Shown here piece after piece: positions 37,998-45,855 of a stretch of DNA of 63,392 nt (position 1 is the stretch's first letter; the number at the start of each line of letters is the position of its first letter). Location: assembly GCA_044224215.1 (NCBI GenBank), contig JBGAKX010000008.1, positions 1 through 63,392 on the forward strand. Direction: 5' to 3'. The position numbers and the translations under genes are program-made. The notes beneath the pieces were generated by a model, which saw nothing but the letters and a program-made list of their open reading frames with translations, was not told where the DNA came from and searched no databases. The stretch comes from DAOMFM01 sp035429825 (GTDB lineage Bacteria > Acidobacteriota > Blastocatellia > UBA7656 > JADIYM01).

Positions 37998-38533
37998 CCC
38001 GGGTTCATCATGCGCCGGTTCAGCGCGTCGGACTGATTTCGCGGAACACTCAAGGTCGACCAGTTCTGCCACGCAAGGTGCTTTGCAAGGAACACGATCT
38101 GGCCGACATGGTACGCGTAGTGCGTCGTCTGCCGATGGATCGCCTGAAGCACCGTGTGCGGCTGCGCCCGGATCGTGACGATCCGCAGCAGGTCGTCCTG
38201 GGCGAGCGACGACACGGTCGAGGTGACGAGTTCCCACCCATCATCCCATCGAGCCATGAGCGAGCCCTTTGTGTCCTCGGGCGTGATGACGAACTCGCTG
38301 TCGCGATTGCGGTCAGGCTTCTCGCCGTCGGATGTCAGGAAATCCGTCCATCGCGATCGCATGTTCCCCGCGATGTGCTTGACGATCAGCGCAATGCTGT
38401 TCGATTCCGGATCGAGGATCTTGAAGAAATCCTCGTCCGTGACCTGTGCGATCGCACGGTCGCCGAGTGATCGGGACTCGTTGAATCGTGCAACCGCGTC
38501 CTGCAGGAAGTTCGTGGAAAGAAAGTCTGCCAC
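37994..38533 (-). CDS. DinB-superfamily (DUF1572) protein
   Basis: A 179-residue four-helix-bundle protein. Metal-ligand histidines typical of DinB/YfiT proteins are visible: IVKHIAGNMRSRW, and HRQTTHYAYHVGQIVFLAKHL with two spaced His. DUF1572 proteins are widespread in Bacilli and Acidobacteria; enzymatic roles (thiol transfer or hydrolase) are known only for some relatives. The start is GTG 38533, with AAAGGAG 8 bases upstream lying in the last codons of def. It is the last gene of the minus-strand osmC operon and its stop overlaps the end of the convergent gene at 37997. Confidence 0.85.
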   Translation of the reverse strand: MADFLSTNFLQDAVARFNESRSLGDRAIAQVTDEDFFKILDPESNSIALIVKHIAGNMRSRWTDFLTSDGEKPDRNRDSEFVITPEDTKGSLMARWDDGWELVTSTVSSLAQDDLLRIVTIRAQPHTVLQAIHRQTTHYAYHVGQIVFLAKHLAWQNWSTLSVPRNQSDALNRRMMNPG

Positions 38534-38534
38534 C

Positions 38535-39050
38535 TCAAAGGCTCCTTTGGCGCTCCCACTCCGAGCGCGTGATAAATGCGTGCGCCGATACCGCCCGGTC
38601 CACGGCAAGCACTCCATCCAGATGGTCGATCTCGTGCTGAAGGAGCTCCGACAGGTCGCCCGCCGCGTCGATCGTCTGGTCGACACCGTGGTCATCCGTG
38701 TACGTGACGCGGATCGAGGCGGCCCGACGGACGCGAACCATCAGATCCGGAAAGCTGAAACAGTCATCCCACAGTTCGAATTCGTCGGTCGATCGGTCGA
38801 CGATCACTGGGTTGACGAGCGGTCCGCTGAATCCGTACAGCTGCATCCGGACAAATATGACCCTTTCGGGCACGCCGATCTGCGGAGCGGCGATGGCACG
38901 GCCGAATCCGGTGCGCGCGCGAAACGCGGCGAGCGTGTCCGCGAGATCCGTCACCAACTGCATCGTCGAAGAAGCGAGCGGCGATTCGATGCGCTCCGAC
39001 GGCTGCCAGAGCGCAGGATCGCCAAGTTGCAGGATGCGTCGTTCCGCCAT
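38535..39050 (-). CDS. def: Peptide deformylase, divergent type
   Basis: A 171-residue deformylase that removes the formyl group from nascent proteins using Fe2+/Zn2+. Motif 1 is GFGRAIAAPQIGVPE (family G-x-G-x-AAPQIG), motif 3 is LLQHEIDHLDGVL with the HExxH metal site. Motif 2 reads WDDCFSFPDL instead of the usual EGCLS; the metal-binding Cys is kept but Glu-Gly is replaced by Asp-Asp. Such variants exist among diverged deformylases and activity is uncertain. The start is ATG 39050. It overlaps tightly with the next gene (stop at 38535, next start at 38533). No fmt gene is adjacent. Confidence 0.9.
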   Translation of the reverse strand: MAERRILQLGDPALWQPSERIESPLASSTMQLVTDLADTLAAFRARTGFGRAIAAPQIGVPERVIFVRMQLYGFSGPLVNPVIVDRSTDEFELWDDCFSFPDLMVRVRRAASIRVTYTDDHGVDQTIDAAGDLSELLQHEIDHLDGVLAVDRAVSAHAFITRSEWERQRSL

Positions 39051-39072
39051 GTCCGTTTCCGCCCGCTGCCGT

Positions 39073-39696
39073 CTAGTCGCCCAACGCAACGGCAAGCGTG
39101 TTGCACCACTCAAGAATCCACGGATCCGGCGAACCGTCAAGACCCGCCAGCACGCTCTGCGCCTCGGGCTTCTGCTCGATTCGGTCGATGAGCTCGACGA
39201 GCTGTTCGATCGTGGGATCCGCGACGATTTCGGTGACGAGGGCGGCCATGATCGGCCACGATATGTCGAATTCGCCAACGTAGTGGAGTCGCCGCCACTG
39301 CTTCGCCCCGAAATTGCCCGACCCGTGGATGATGTAGAGCGCGGCCTGTGCCCACAACGCCCCGACGTCGTCCGGGTTCTTCTGAATGATCGCGGCATTG
39401 AAGTCTCGGAGCTTGTAGAGCGTCGGGCTCGCGGTCCGTCCGCCCCAGAACTCGTCGTCACGCGGCACGGCATTCAACCGCTTCAGCGACGCCAGCACCG
39501 ATTCCTCGATACGGTCGAGAAAATCGCGCGCGATGACGGAATACGTGCCCAGCGTGCGCAGATAGGCCGGGTCCTTGTGCTCCGTGGCGAAATCCGAATC
39601 GGGGTAGTGCCACGCGAGCGCCGACATCCGCAGGTTCTCGTGCAGGTACGCCGAGAGCTCGGCATCCGTCGGCTCGTTCGAGAGGCGATCCGTCAT
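39073..39696 (-). CDS. Hypothetical protein
   Basis: A 207-residue soluble, helical protein with ATG 39696, 30 bases after osmC and 22 bases before def on the same strand. It is moderately acidic with aromatic residues (LAWHYPDSDFA, EFWGGRTASPTLYKL, WAQAALYIIHGSGNFG, PWILEWCNTLA). No signal peptide or membrane segment. I do not recognise a family. Confidence 0.65.
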   Translation of the reverse strand: MTDRLSNEPTDAELSAYLHENLRMSALAWHYPDSDFATEHKDPAYLRTLGTYSVIARDFLDRIEESVLASLKRLNAVPRDDEFWGGRTASPTLYKLRDFNAAIIQKNPDDVGALWAQAALYIIHGSGNFGAKQWRRLHYVGEFDISWPIMAALVTEIVADPTIEQLVELIDRIEQKPEAQSVLAGLDGSPDPWILEWCNTLAVALGD

Positions 39697-39726
39697 GGCG
39701 TTACGCTACCACATGATCGAGGGGCG

Positions 39727-40167
39727 TCACGGCTCGTCTTCGAGCACTTCGACCTTCGAGGTAATGACCGCCGCGTGCGACAGCATCGCCGACACGCTGC
39801 AGTACTTGGTCTCTGAAAGCTCGACCGCGTGATTGACGGCCTTCGGGTCGACGCCACGGCCTCGCACGCGATGAAGCACTTCGATCGACGTGTAGATCCG
39901 GGGGTGTTCTGCGCGGCGCTCCGCGGTGACGACGATCTCGTACGAGGTGAACTTCTGACGCTTCTTGGCGAGGACGGTCACGACGTCGGCTCCGGAGCAG
40001 CCGCCGAGGGCGATGAGAATCAGCTCCATTGGCGTCGCGGACGTCGCGTTGTCGTGCGCAAATCCGGTCACGATCGCGTGGCCGCTCTGTGATTCACCGA
40101 CAAAGGCTTCGGCGCCCGCATATCTAAGGTGCGCCGTCCTGGTTTCGGACTGGGATGTATCGGTCAT
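39727..40167 (-). CDS. OsmC-family peroxiredoxin
   Basis: A 146-residue OsmC/Ohr/YhfA-type protein that reduces organic hydroperoxides. The two redox cysteines are Cys57 in ALGGCSGADVV and Cys123 in KYCSVSAML, and the motif ATPMELILIALGGC is the YhfA-like active-site helix. Conserved Glu and Arg residues (EVLHRVRGRG) are present. The start is ATG 40167 after GAGAGGA. It is the first gene of the operon osmC-unknown-def-dinB and is divergent from the ATPase-kinase gene. Confidence 0.92.
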   Translation of the reverse strand: MTDTSQSETRTAHLRYAGAEAFVGESQSGHAIVTGFAHDNATSATPMELILIALGGCSGADVVTVLAKKRQKFTSYEIVVTAERRAEHPRIYTSIEVLHRVRGRGVDPKAVNHAVELSETKYCSVSAMLSHAAVITSKVEVLEDEP

Positions 40168-40219
40168 GATGAGTCCTCTCGGATGTGAATGCGAAGTGCC
40201 GCACGCGCGTAGTGCGTCG

Positions 40220-40228
40220 TGGTATTCT
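40220..40228 (+). promoter_or_regulatory. Extended -10 of the ATPase-kinase gene
   Basis: TGGTATTCT fits an extended -10 (TGnTATnnT). It lies 52 bases upstream of the ATG at 40281. No -35 match at the expected spacing. Confidence 0.4.
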
Positions 40229-40280
40229 CGGTCGGCGCCGGCCGACCGGACGCCCGGTTGCCGCGTTACCCTTCATTGTT

Positions 40281-42257
40281 ATGTACCTGAATCCATATCT
40301 CAACCGCGTCGCCATCAAGGACCCGCGACAGTTCTTTGGGCGGCGGCGCGAGATCTCCAAGATCTTTTCGCGAATCGGAGCATCCCGCCCTCAGTCCATA
40401 TCGGTCGTGGGCGAACGTCGGATCGGAAAATCGTCGCTGTTGAACCAGATCTTTCATCCCGACGTCCGTGCGGATTTTCTGGACGCATCGGTGAAGTTCG
40501 TCTTTCTCTTCATCGACCTTCAACAGCGGCGCCACATCGCACCGGAAGAACTGTTTCAGGACATCCTGACGCAGCTGGCAGAGACGCTCGACGACAGCGC
40601 CGTCGAGGGCATTGCGCCGACGTTCGACGGCATCCGGAAGTCGCTTGGGAGGCTGCGCCAGAGCGGCATCCACCTCGTCATCCTGTTTGACGAGTTCGAC
40701 GCGGTGACGACCAACAAGCGGTTCGACCTCGACTTCTACTCGTTCCTGCGGGCGATTGCGAACAACTACAACGTCGCGTACGTCACGAGCTCCAACAGGG
40801 ACCTTCAGGAGCTCTGCCACACGGAGATGATCGCGGACTCGCCGTTCTTCAACATCTTCACCAACGTCTACCTGCGCGCGTTCGTGCCCGCCGAGACGCG
40901 GCAGCTGATCTCCGAACCGTCGGCAACCGCCGGCGTGCCGCTCGAGCCGTACTATCGCGACATCGTCGATATCGCCGGTCATTTTCCATTCTTCGTCCAG
41001 ATCGCGTGTGCAAGCTATTTCGACGCGCTCGTCGAAGGCGCCGGCGCCGAGAACCGGCTGCGGCCGGCTGCCGAAGAGCTGTTCATCGACGAGGCCAGGG
41101 GGCACTTCCGGTTCATCTGGGATCACTTTGACGACGACCACCGCGACGTCATCAGGACGCTCGTTACCGGCGGCGAGATCGACTCGCAGAAGAGCCACGT
41201 GTTCGAGGATCTGAAACGCGCCGGCCACATCATCGAAGGCACGCGCGGGCCTCGCGTCTTCTCGTCGCTGTTCGTCGACGCGATCTCGCGCACGCGACCT
41301 CGCGCCGGGCGGTCGGACGCGGACGTCCCTCCGACCGACAAGTTCACGCCCGGTGACGCGCCCGCGCTGCTCGCTGCAGTCGCGTCCAGTTCGGGCGGTG
41401 GAGATCTCGCGAGAATCCTCAGCGACCAGGGCAGGATCGGACGGTTCGTGATCCGCGAGAAGCTCGGCGGCGGCGGGATGGGCGACGTCTACAGCGCGTA
41501 CGACACGGACCTCACGCGGATGGTTGCCGTGAAGGTGCTCGGCCGCAAGTTCGCGAGCGACGTGCTTTCCAAGCGCCGCTTCCTGCGGGAGGCGCAGATG
41601 GCTTCGATCCTCAACCATCCGAACATCGCGACTATCTACGAGATCGGCGAAACGAGCGGTGTCCCGTACATCGTGATGGAGTATGTCGAGGGCGACACGC
41701 TTAGCGACCGGCTTGCGGCGGACGGACCGTTTCCCATCGGCGAGATCGTCGCGATCGGATCGCAGATCGCATCGGCGCTCGACGAAGCGCACGACAAGGG
41801 CGTCGTTCACCGCGACATCAAGTCCTCGAACATCATCTTGACCACGCGCGGCTCGGTGAAGATCCTCGACTTTGGGCTGGCAAAACCCAGTCCGCTCGGC
41901 GAGAAGATGAAACAGCAGGTCAGCGACATCACCGAACCCGGTGTGCTGATCGGCACCATCACGTACATGTCGCCGGAGCAGGCGAGTGGGAACGGCGAAG
42001 TGACGCAGTTGTCCGACATCTTCTCGCTCGGAGTCGTCCTCTACGAGATGACGACCGGCAAGCTCCCGTTCGACGACGAAACGTACTTCAAGATCATCTC
42101 GCGAATCACGAGCGACGAGCCCACGCCTATCGCCGAGCTTCGCCCGGATGTGCCCGCGCGTCTCGTCGCCGTCATCAACCGGGCGATGGCAAAGTGCGCC
42201 GAGGACCGCTATCCGACCGCAAAGGCACTCGAGCGCGATCTGCGCGCCGTCGTCTAG
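40281..42257 (+). CDS. P-loop ATPase fused to Ser/Thr protein kinase
   Basis: A 658-residue soluble protein with two parts. The N-terminal ATPase domain begins FFGRRREIS and has Walker A GERRIGKSS (residues 44-52), Walker B VILFDE (133-138), TSSNRDLQEL and FPFFVQIACASY, followed by a helical/winged region to about residue 330. It shares layout and motifs with the ATPase of the sensor protein at 33289-37275 (FFGR, G-R-R-x-GKSS, DEY/F, PF(Y/F)VQ). A Hanks kinase follows (residues 386-655): glycine loop KLGGGGMGDVY, Lys418 in VAVKV, HRDIKSSN (510-517), DFG (530-532) and YMSPEQ. All catalytic residues are intact. There is no membrane segment, so it is cytosolic. The in-frame codon at 40185 is upstream of the extended -10 box. 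Confidence 0.93.
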   Translation: MYLNPYLNRVAIKDPRQFFGRRREISKIFSRIGASRPQSISVVGERRIGKSSLLNQIFHPDVRADFLDASVKFVFLFIDLQQRRHIAPEELFQDILTQLAETLDDSAVEGIAPTFDGIRKSLGRLRQSGIHLVILFDEFDAVTTNKRFDLDFYSFLRAIANNYNVAYVTSSNRDLQELCHTEMIADSPFFNIFTNVYLRAFVPAETRQLISEPSATAGVPLEPYYRDIVDIAGHFPFFVQIACASYFDALVEGAGAENRLRPAAEELFIDEARGHFRFIWDHFDDDHRDVIRTLVTGGEIDSQKSHVFEDLKRAGHIIEGTRGPRVFSSLFVDAISRTRPRAGRSDADVPPTDKFTPGDAPALLAAVASSSGGGDLARILSDQGRIGRFVIREKLGGGGMGDVYSAYDTDLTRMVAVKVLGRKFASDVLSKRRFLREAQMASILNHPNIATIYEIGETSGVPYIVMEYVEGDTLSDRLAADGPFPIGEIVAIGSQIASALDEAHDKGVVHRDIKSSNIILTTRGSVKILDFGLAKPSPLGEKMKQQVSDITEPGVLIGTITYMSPEQASGNGEVTQLSDIFSLGVVLYEMTTGKLPFDDETYFKIISRITSDEPTPIAELRPDVPARLVAVINRAMAKCAEDRYPTAKALERDLRAVV

Positions 42258-42297
42258 CGCGCCGGCTGCTGGTCAGTCCAGACTGCAGTCGTTGTCG

Positions 42298-42795
42298 CTA
42301 AACTGTTGCCGTAACGGGAGTTGTGGCAATTCGACGCGCGACCTCCCGCTGCAGGCTCTCGTAGCCGCGCGCCATCGCCCAGCGATGGTTCCACGAGAAC
42401 ACCGGCTTGAGGGCAAACGAGAGAGTTCGCAGGATCGGCTTCTCGGCGCGCAGGCGCCAGTCAAACAGCACGTGCGTCTGGGTTCCCCGCGTTTCGAATG
42501 TCCACTGGCCGCTGCCTTCGAAGTCGCCGGTGGCGGCGATGGTGAATCCGTGGGGCCGATCGGCCTTCACAGTTTCGGCGGTCCATCGCAGCGTGTAGGG
42601 CAGCCACCCGCGAGTGTGGAGTCTCAGCTTGACACCAAGACCGGGCTTGGCGCCGGGAGGGTCGGTTTGGGCCGACAGATAAACGTCCGGCCACCATCGC
42701 GGAAGATCGCCGCCGTCGTAGAGGATGTCGTAGACCAGCTCGCGAGGCCCATCGATGAGCCACTCCGTGAAAAAGACGTAATCGTTCGACGCCAC
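42298..42795 (-). CDS. SRPBCC/START-like (polyketide cyclase-type) protein
   Basis: A 165-residue protein of the SRPBCC helix-grip fold, which binds hydrophobic ligands. Typical features are the start YVFFTEWLIDGPRELVYDILYDG, RWWPDVYLSA, alternating strands (GLGVKLRLHTRGWLPYTLRW) and the C-terminal helix WAMARGYESLQREVARR. The start is GTG 42795, with GGAGG 8 bases before it. The frame stays open far upstream but the extra part opposes the kinase gene and is a shadow. It is divergent from the downstream kinase gene. Confidence 0.85.
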   Translation of the reverse strand: MASNDYVFFTEWLIDGPRELVYDILYDGGDLPRWWPDVYLSAQTDPPGAKPGLGVKLRLHTRGWLPYTLRWTAETVKADRPHGFTIAATGDFEGSGQWTFETRGTQTHVLFDWRLRAEKPILRTLSFALKPVFSWNHRWAMARGYESLQREVARRIATTPVTATV

Positions 42796-42854
42796 CTGAA
42801 CGCCTCCACTGGTGTTTGACAGATGGTACGGACGTGCGGCTCCCGGTGGATTGC

Positions 42855-42883
42855 TTGACGCGTTCTGGACCGGACTGTAGGGT
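42855..42883 (+). promoter_or_regulatory. Sigma-70 promoter of the zinc-ribbon kinase gene
   Basis: TTGACG (42855-42860), 17 bases, TAGGGT (42878-42883). Transcription would start about 40 bases ahead of ATG 42928. Confidence 0.45.
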
Positions 42884-42927
42884 GATTCGAGGGTCTCGCG
42901 GCCGCCTTTCAGACACCTCGAATCACA

Positions 42928-45855
42928 ATGCGCTACTGCCTGATCTGCAAGGGATGCTACGACGACGAGGTTTCGTTCTGTGAAGCGGATGGCGCGCAGA
43001 CCGCCCAGATCATGCCGGGCAGCCGCGTCCTCGATGGCAAGTACGAAATCGAGCGTCTTCTCGGCCAGGGTGGTATGGGCGCGGTCTTTGTCGCCAACCA
43101 GCGGGGGATCGAGCGGCATGTCGCGGTCAAGCTGATCAACCCGAGCTTTGTGTCGAACGAGCAGGCGCTCGAACGCTTCAAGCGCGAGGCGCTCGCCAGC
43201 GGACGTGTGAAACACCCCAACGCCATTACTGTCTATGACTTCGGGGTAACCGAGGCTGGCGTGGCCTACCTCGCCATGGAGTACCTGAAGGGTACGAGCC
43301 TGAGGGACGAGCTCCAGCAGGTTCGCGTGATGGACGTCAAACGCGTCGTGGAGATCCTCGTGCCCGTCTGCGCGGCGATCGAATCGGCGCACCGGCAGAA
43401 TATCGTCCACCGCGACCTGAAGCCCGACAACATCTTTCTCGAGAGCCTCGACGACGGCTCGGTCGCGCCCAAGGTGCTCGATTTCGGCATCGCGAAACTC
43501 CGAACCGCGCAACCGGGTGCGCCCGACCTGACGGGCGAGGGATCGTCGATCGGGACGCCGGCCTACATGTCGCCCGAGCAGGCTAAGGGGCTCCATCTCG
43601 ACGCTCGTTCGGACATCTACTCGCTTGGCGTGATCGCCTACGAGATGTTGTCGGGGGCGCTCCCGTTCCAGTCGGCGTCGCCGATGGGATTTCTCGTGCA
43701 GCACATGATGGAGGCGCCGATACCGTTGACGGCGGCCAATCCAGGGATCAGCGGAGCGGTCGAAGAGGTTGTCATGCGCGCTCTCGACAAGTCGCCGGGC
43801 GCGCGCCCGGCGAGCGCGCTCGAGTTCGCGCGCCAGCTGGCGTCCGTGTCGGAGGAATCGTCCAGCCATCGGGCGACATCGGCGATCGGACTACAGGAGA
43901 CGGTCTCGTTCATGCGCAAGCTCGGGGCCGACACGATTGCGGCGGGTCGGGCGACGATGGTCGACGCGTCGCTGCTTGGATGGCCGGTCGGGGTTGCGCC
44001 GGGAGTCGCTGCCTCGCGTGCCGCATCCGCGTTCGCCGAGCTCGCGCGGGAGCTCGTCGCGGCGGCAGTTCAGCGTGTTCCGTACGATGTGGTGTTCCGG
44101 GGCGCGTGCAAGTGGGCCGAGCGACAACTCTCCCCCGCAGGGTTGCGGGCGCCGAACAGCCTTGAAGCCGTCCCGGGTTCGGCAGCGCGCACCGCGGGTC
44201 TTGCACTTTACTGCGCGCGTGAAGGACTGGCGTGGTGTGCGCAGATGCCGTCAGGGGCCGAGCTTCCGCTTCTGCTCAGAAACTCGGAAGACACCGAACC
44301 GATCCAGGAGACGATTCCCGGTGTCACGCAGTACTACGCAGCCGACCTGCCGGGCGGACATCTTGTCAAACTGGTTGCGCGGAGCCACGGTCAACAGGTG
44401 TGGGCCAGCAGCATTGCCCTGGTCGACGGAGCCACGTCGCTCGTGTTGTGCGTTCCCCAGCCGGACGCAACGGCGACGCAGAACCCGGGAATGTTTGCGC
44501 TGCTCTTTGGAACGCTCGAACTGACCTCGAACGAGCAGGGCGGTGAGATCTTTGTGGATGACGGTCCGGTGCCGTGGGGCGCGACCCTCGAGGGCACGCC
44601 GACGCTGCTGTACTGCATCGTGCCGGGCCCTCACACAGTTGCTGTTCGCAAGGAGTACTTTCAGCCATTTCGTGCCGACGTTGTCGTCGCACCGGGTGAG
44701 AAGACAACGGTGTCGTGCGAACTTGTACGCGGCGAAGCGCGCGTCACCATCCGCGGCAATGCTCCCGGGTCGGTGGTCGAGATCGTCGGGCCCGAGCCCG
44801 CCGAAGTGTCGCAGTCCGTGACGATTCCGGTGGGTCATGCCCCCGTTCCACTCACGCTTTCAGCCGGTGTGTACTCGTTCCGTTGTACGCACGCGGGCCA
44901 CGCACCGTGGATGGCGGAGCACACGCTGAGACCCGGGTCCGACCTGGCGCTCGACGTCGCGCTGCGACCTATCGCGTGCCCGGTGTGCGGTCAACCCGCC
45001 GGCGAGGACACGTTCGTGTGCCCGTCCTGCAAGCGGCCCGACGTGCATGCGTATCATCGCTATGACCAGTCCGTCTGCATCGATTGCGCGGCACGCGCGG
45101 CATTCGACCGCGCGCGCGGTGCAGGGACGCTCGACGCGTGGAACGGATTTCTGGCAACGTTCCGCGGCGCGGACCCCAGGCTGACACGGCAGGCCGAGCT
45201 CGAGATCCGGCAGCAGATCGACCACGCGCGCGAATCCGAGCTCGCCGAGCGAGCGGAGCGATTCGGCCGGCTCGCGGCGCGCCGCGAGATCGCCGATGTT
45301 GTCGGCCGATGGCGCCAGAAGGCGATCGAACAGCCACGCGACGCCGAAGCCCATTTTGCCTTCGCGATGGCACTCGAGGCATCGGGCGACCGCGCCGGGG
45401 CCCTTGTCGCGTATCGAAAGGCAGCCGAACTGGCGTCGCAGGACGCGTTCATCCACCGCGAGTACGGGCGAGCCCTCAACGTGTCGCGCCAGGTTCGGGA
45501 GGCGGTCGGCGAATACACCACGGCAGTCCGTCTCAAACCGGACTTTGCCGTGGCGCACTTCGAGCTGGCAAACATCCTGGCCACGTCCGGTCAGCACGAC
45601 GCCGCGCTCGAGGGATTCCGCCTGGCGGCCGCATCGCGACCGCAGGTGGCGCTCTATCACGAGGGGTACGGGCGCGCGCTCGCGCATGCAGGGCGATATC
45701 GCGACGCTGCAGAGAGCTTCCGGCTGGCGTCCGCCGGCTATCGGCGCGACGGAAGCGTTCAAAGAGCGGTGTCGTGCGACCAGTGGGCCCAGAACGCGAT
45801 CGGCCAGACGGCCGTGCATCGGGCCGGCAAGTTTCTGAAGGAGCTCTTCGAATAG
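42928..45855 (+). CDS. Ser/Thr protein kinase with zinc ribbons, PEGA and TPR repeats
   Basis: A 975-residue Hanks kinase. Residues 4-18 form a small zinc ribbon (CLICKGC...C). The kinase domain follows (about residues 39-310): GQGGMGAVF, Lys in VAVKLI, HRDLKPDN (161-168), DFG (185-187), GTPAYMSPEQ. The middle contains a linker (310-500), then PEGA-like beta repeats (VDDGPVPWGATLEGT, RVTIRGNAPGSVVEI). A second zinc ribbon starts near residue 684 (CPVCG...CPSCKRPD...CIDCA), followed by about four TPR repeats (AHFAFAMALEASGDRAGALVAYRKAAEL and so on). No transmembrane helix is seen, so it is cytoplasmic. The kinase residues are intact. The stop overlaps the GTG of the next gene (TAGTG). Confidence 0.92.
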   Translation: MRYCLICKGCYDDEVSFCEADGAQTAQIMPGSRVLDGKYEIERLLGQGGMGAVFVANQRGIERHVAVKLINPSFVSNEQALERFKREALASGRVKHPNAITVYDFGVTEAGVAYLAMEYLKGTSLRDELQQVRVMDVKRVVEILVPVCAAIESAHRQNIVHRDLKPDNIFLESLDDGSVAPKVLDFGIAKLRTAQPGAPDLTGEGSSIGTPAYMSPEQAKGLHLDARSDIYSLGVIAYEMLSGALPFQSASPMGFLVQHMMEAPIPLTAANPGISGAVEEVVMRALDKSPGARPASALEFARQLASVSEESSSHRATSAIGLQETVSFMRKLGADTIAAGRATMVDASLLGWPVGVAPGVAASRAASAFAELARELVAAAVQRVPYDVVFRGACKWAERQLSPAGLRAPNSLEAVPGSAARTAGLALYCAREGLAWCAQMPSGAELPLLLRNSEDTEPIQETIPGVTQYYAADLPGGHLVKLVARSHGQQVWASSIALVDGATSLVLCVPQPDATATQNPGMFALLFGTLELTSNEQGGEIFVDDGPVPWGATLEGTPTLLYCIVPGPHTVAVRKEYFQPFRADVVVAPGEKTTVSCELVRGEARVTIRGNAPGSVVEIVGPEPAEVSQSVTIPVGHAPVPLTLSAGVYSFRCTHAGHAPWMAEHTLRPGSDLALDVALRPIACPVCGQPAGEDTFVCPSCKRPDVHAYHRYDQSVCIDCAARAAFDRARGAGTLDAWNGFLATFRGADPRLTRQAELEIRQQIDHARESELAERAERFGRLAARREIADVVGRWRQKAIEQPRDAEAHFAFAMALEASGDRAGALVAYRKAAELASQDAFIHREYGRALNVSRQVREAVGEYTTAVRLKPDFAVAHFELANILATSGQHDAALEGFRLAAASRPQVALYHEGYGRALAHAGRYRDAAESFRLASAGYRRDGSVQRAVSCDQWAQNAIGQTAVHRAGKFLKELFE

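Noticed and set aside
42796..43869. N-terminal extension of the SRPBCC gene on the minus strand
   Set aside because: The frame stays open opposite the kinase gene, but a GTG with a good ribosome site at 42795 marks the true start and the extra residues look like random GC-rich coding.
45084..45854. Fusion of the amidohydrolase with an upstream open frame
   Set aside because: The upstream part lies inside the kinase gene in another frame and has no homology. GTG 45855 with a ribosome site and the TAGTG overlap is the natural start.
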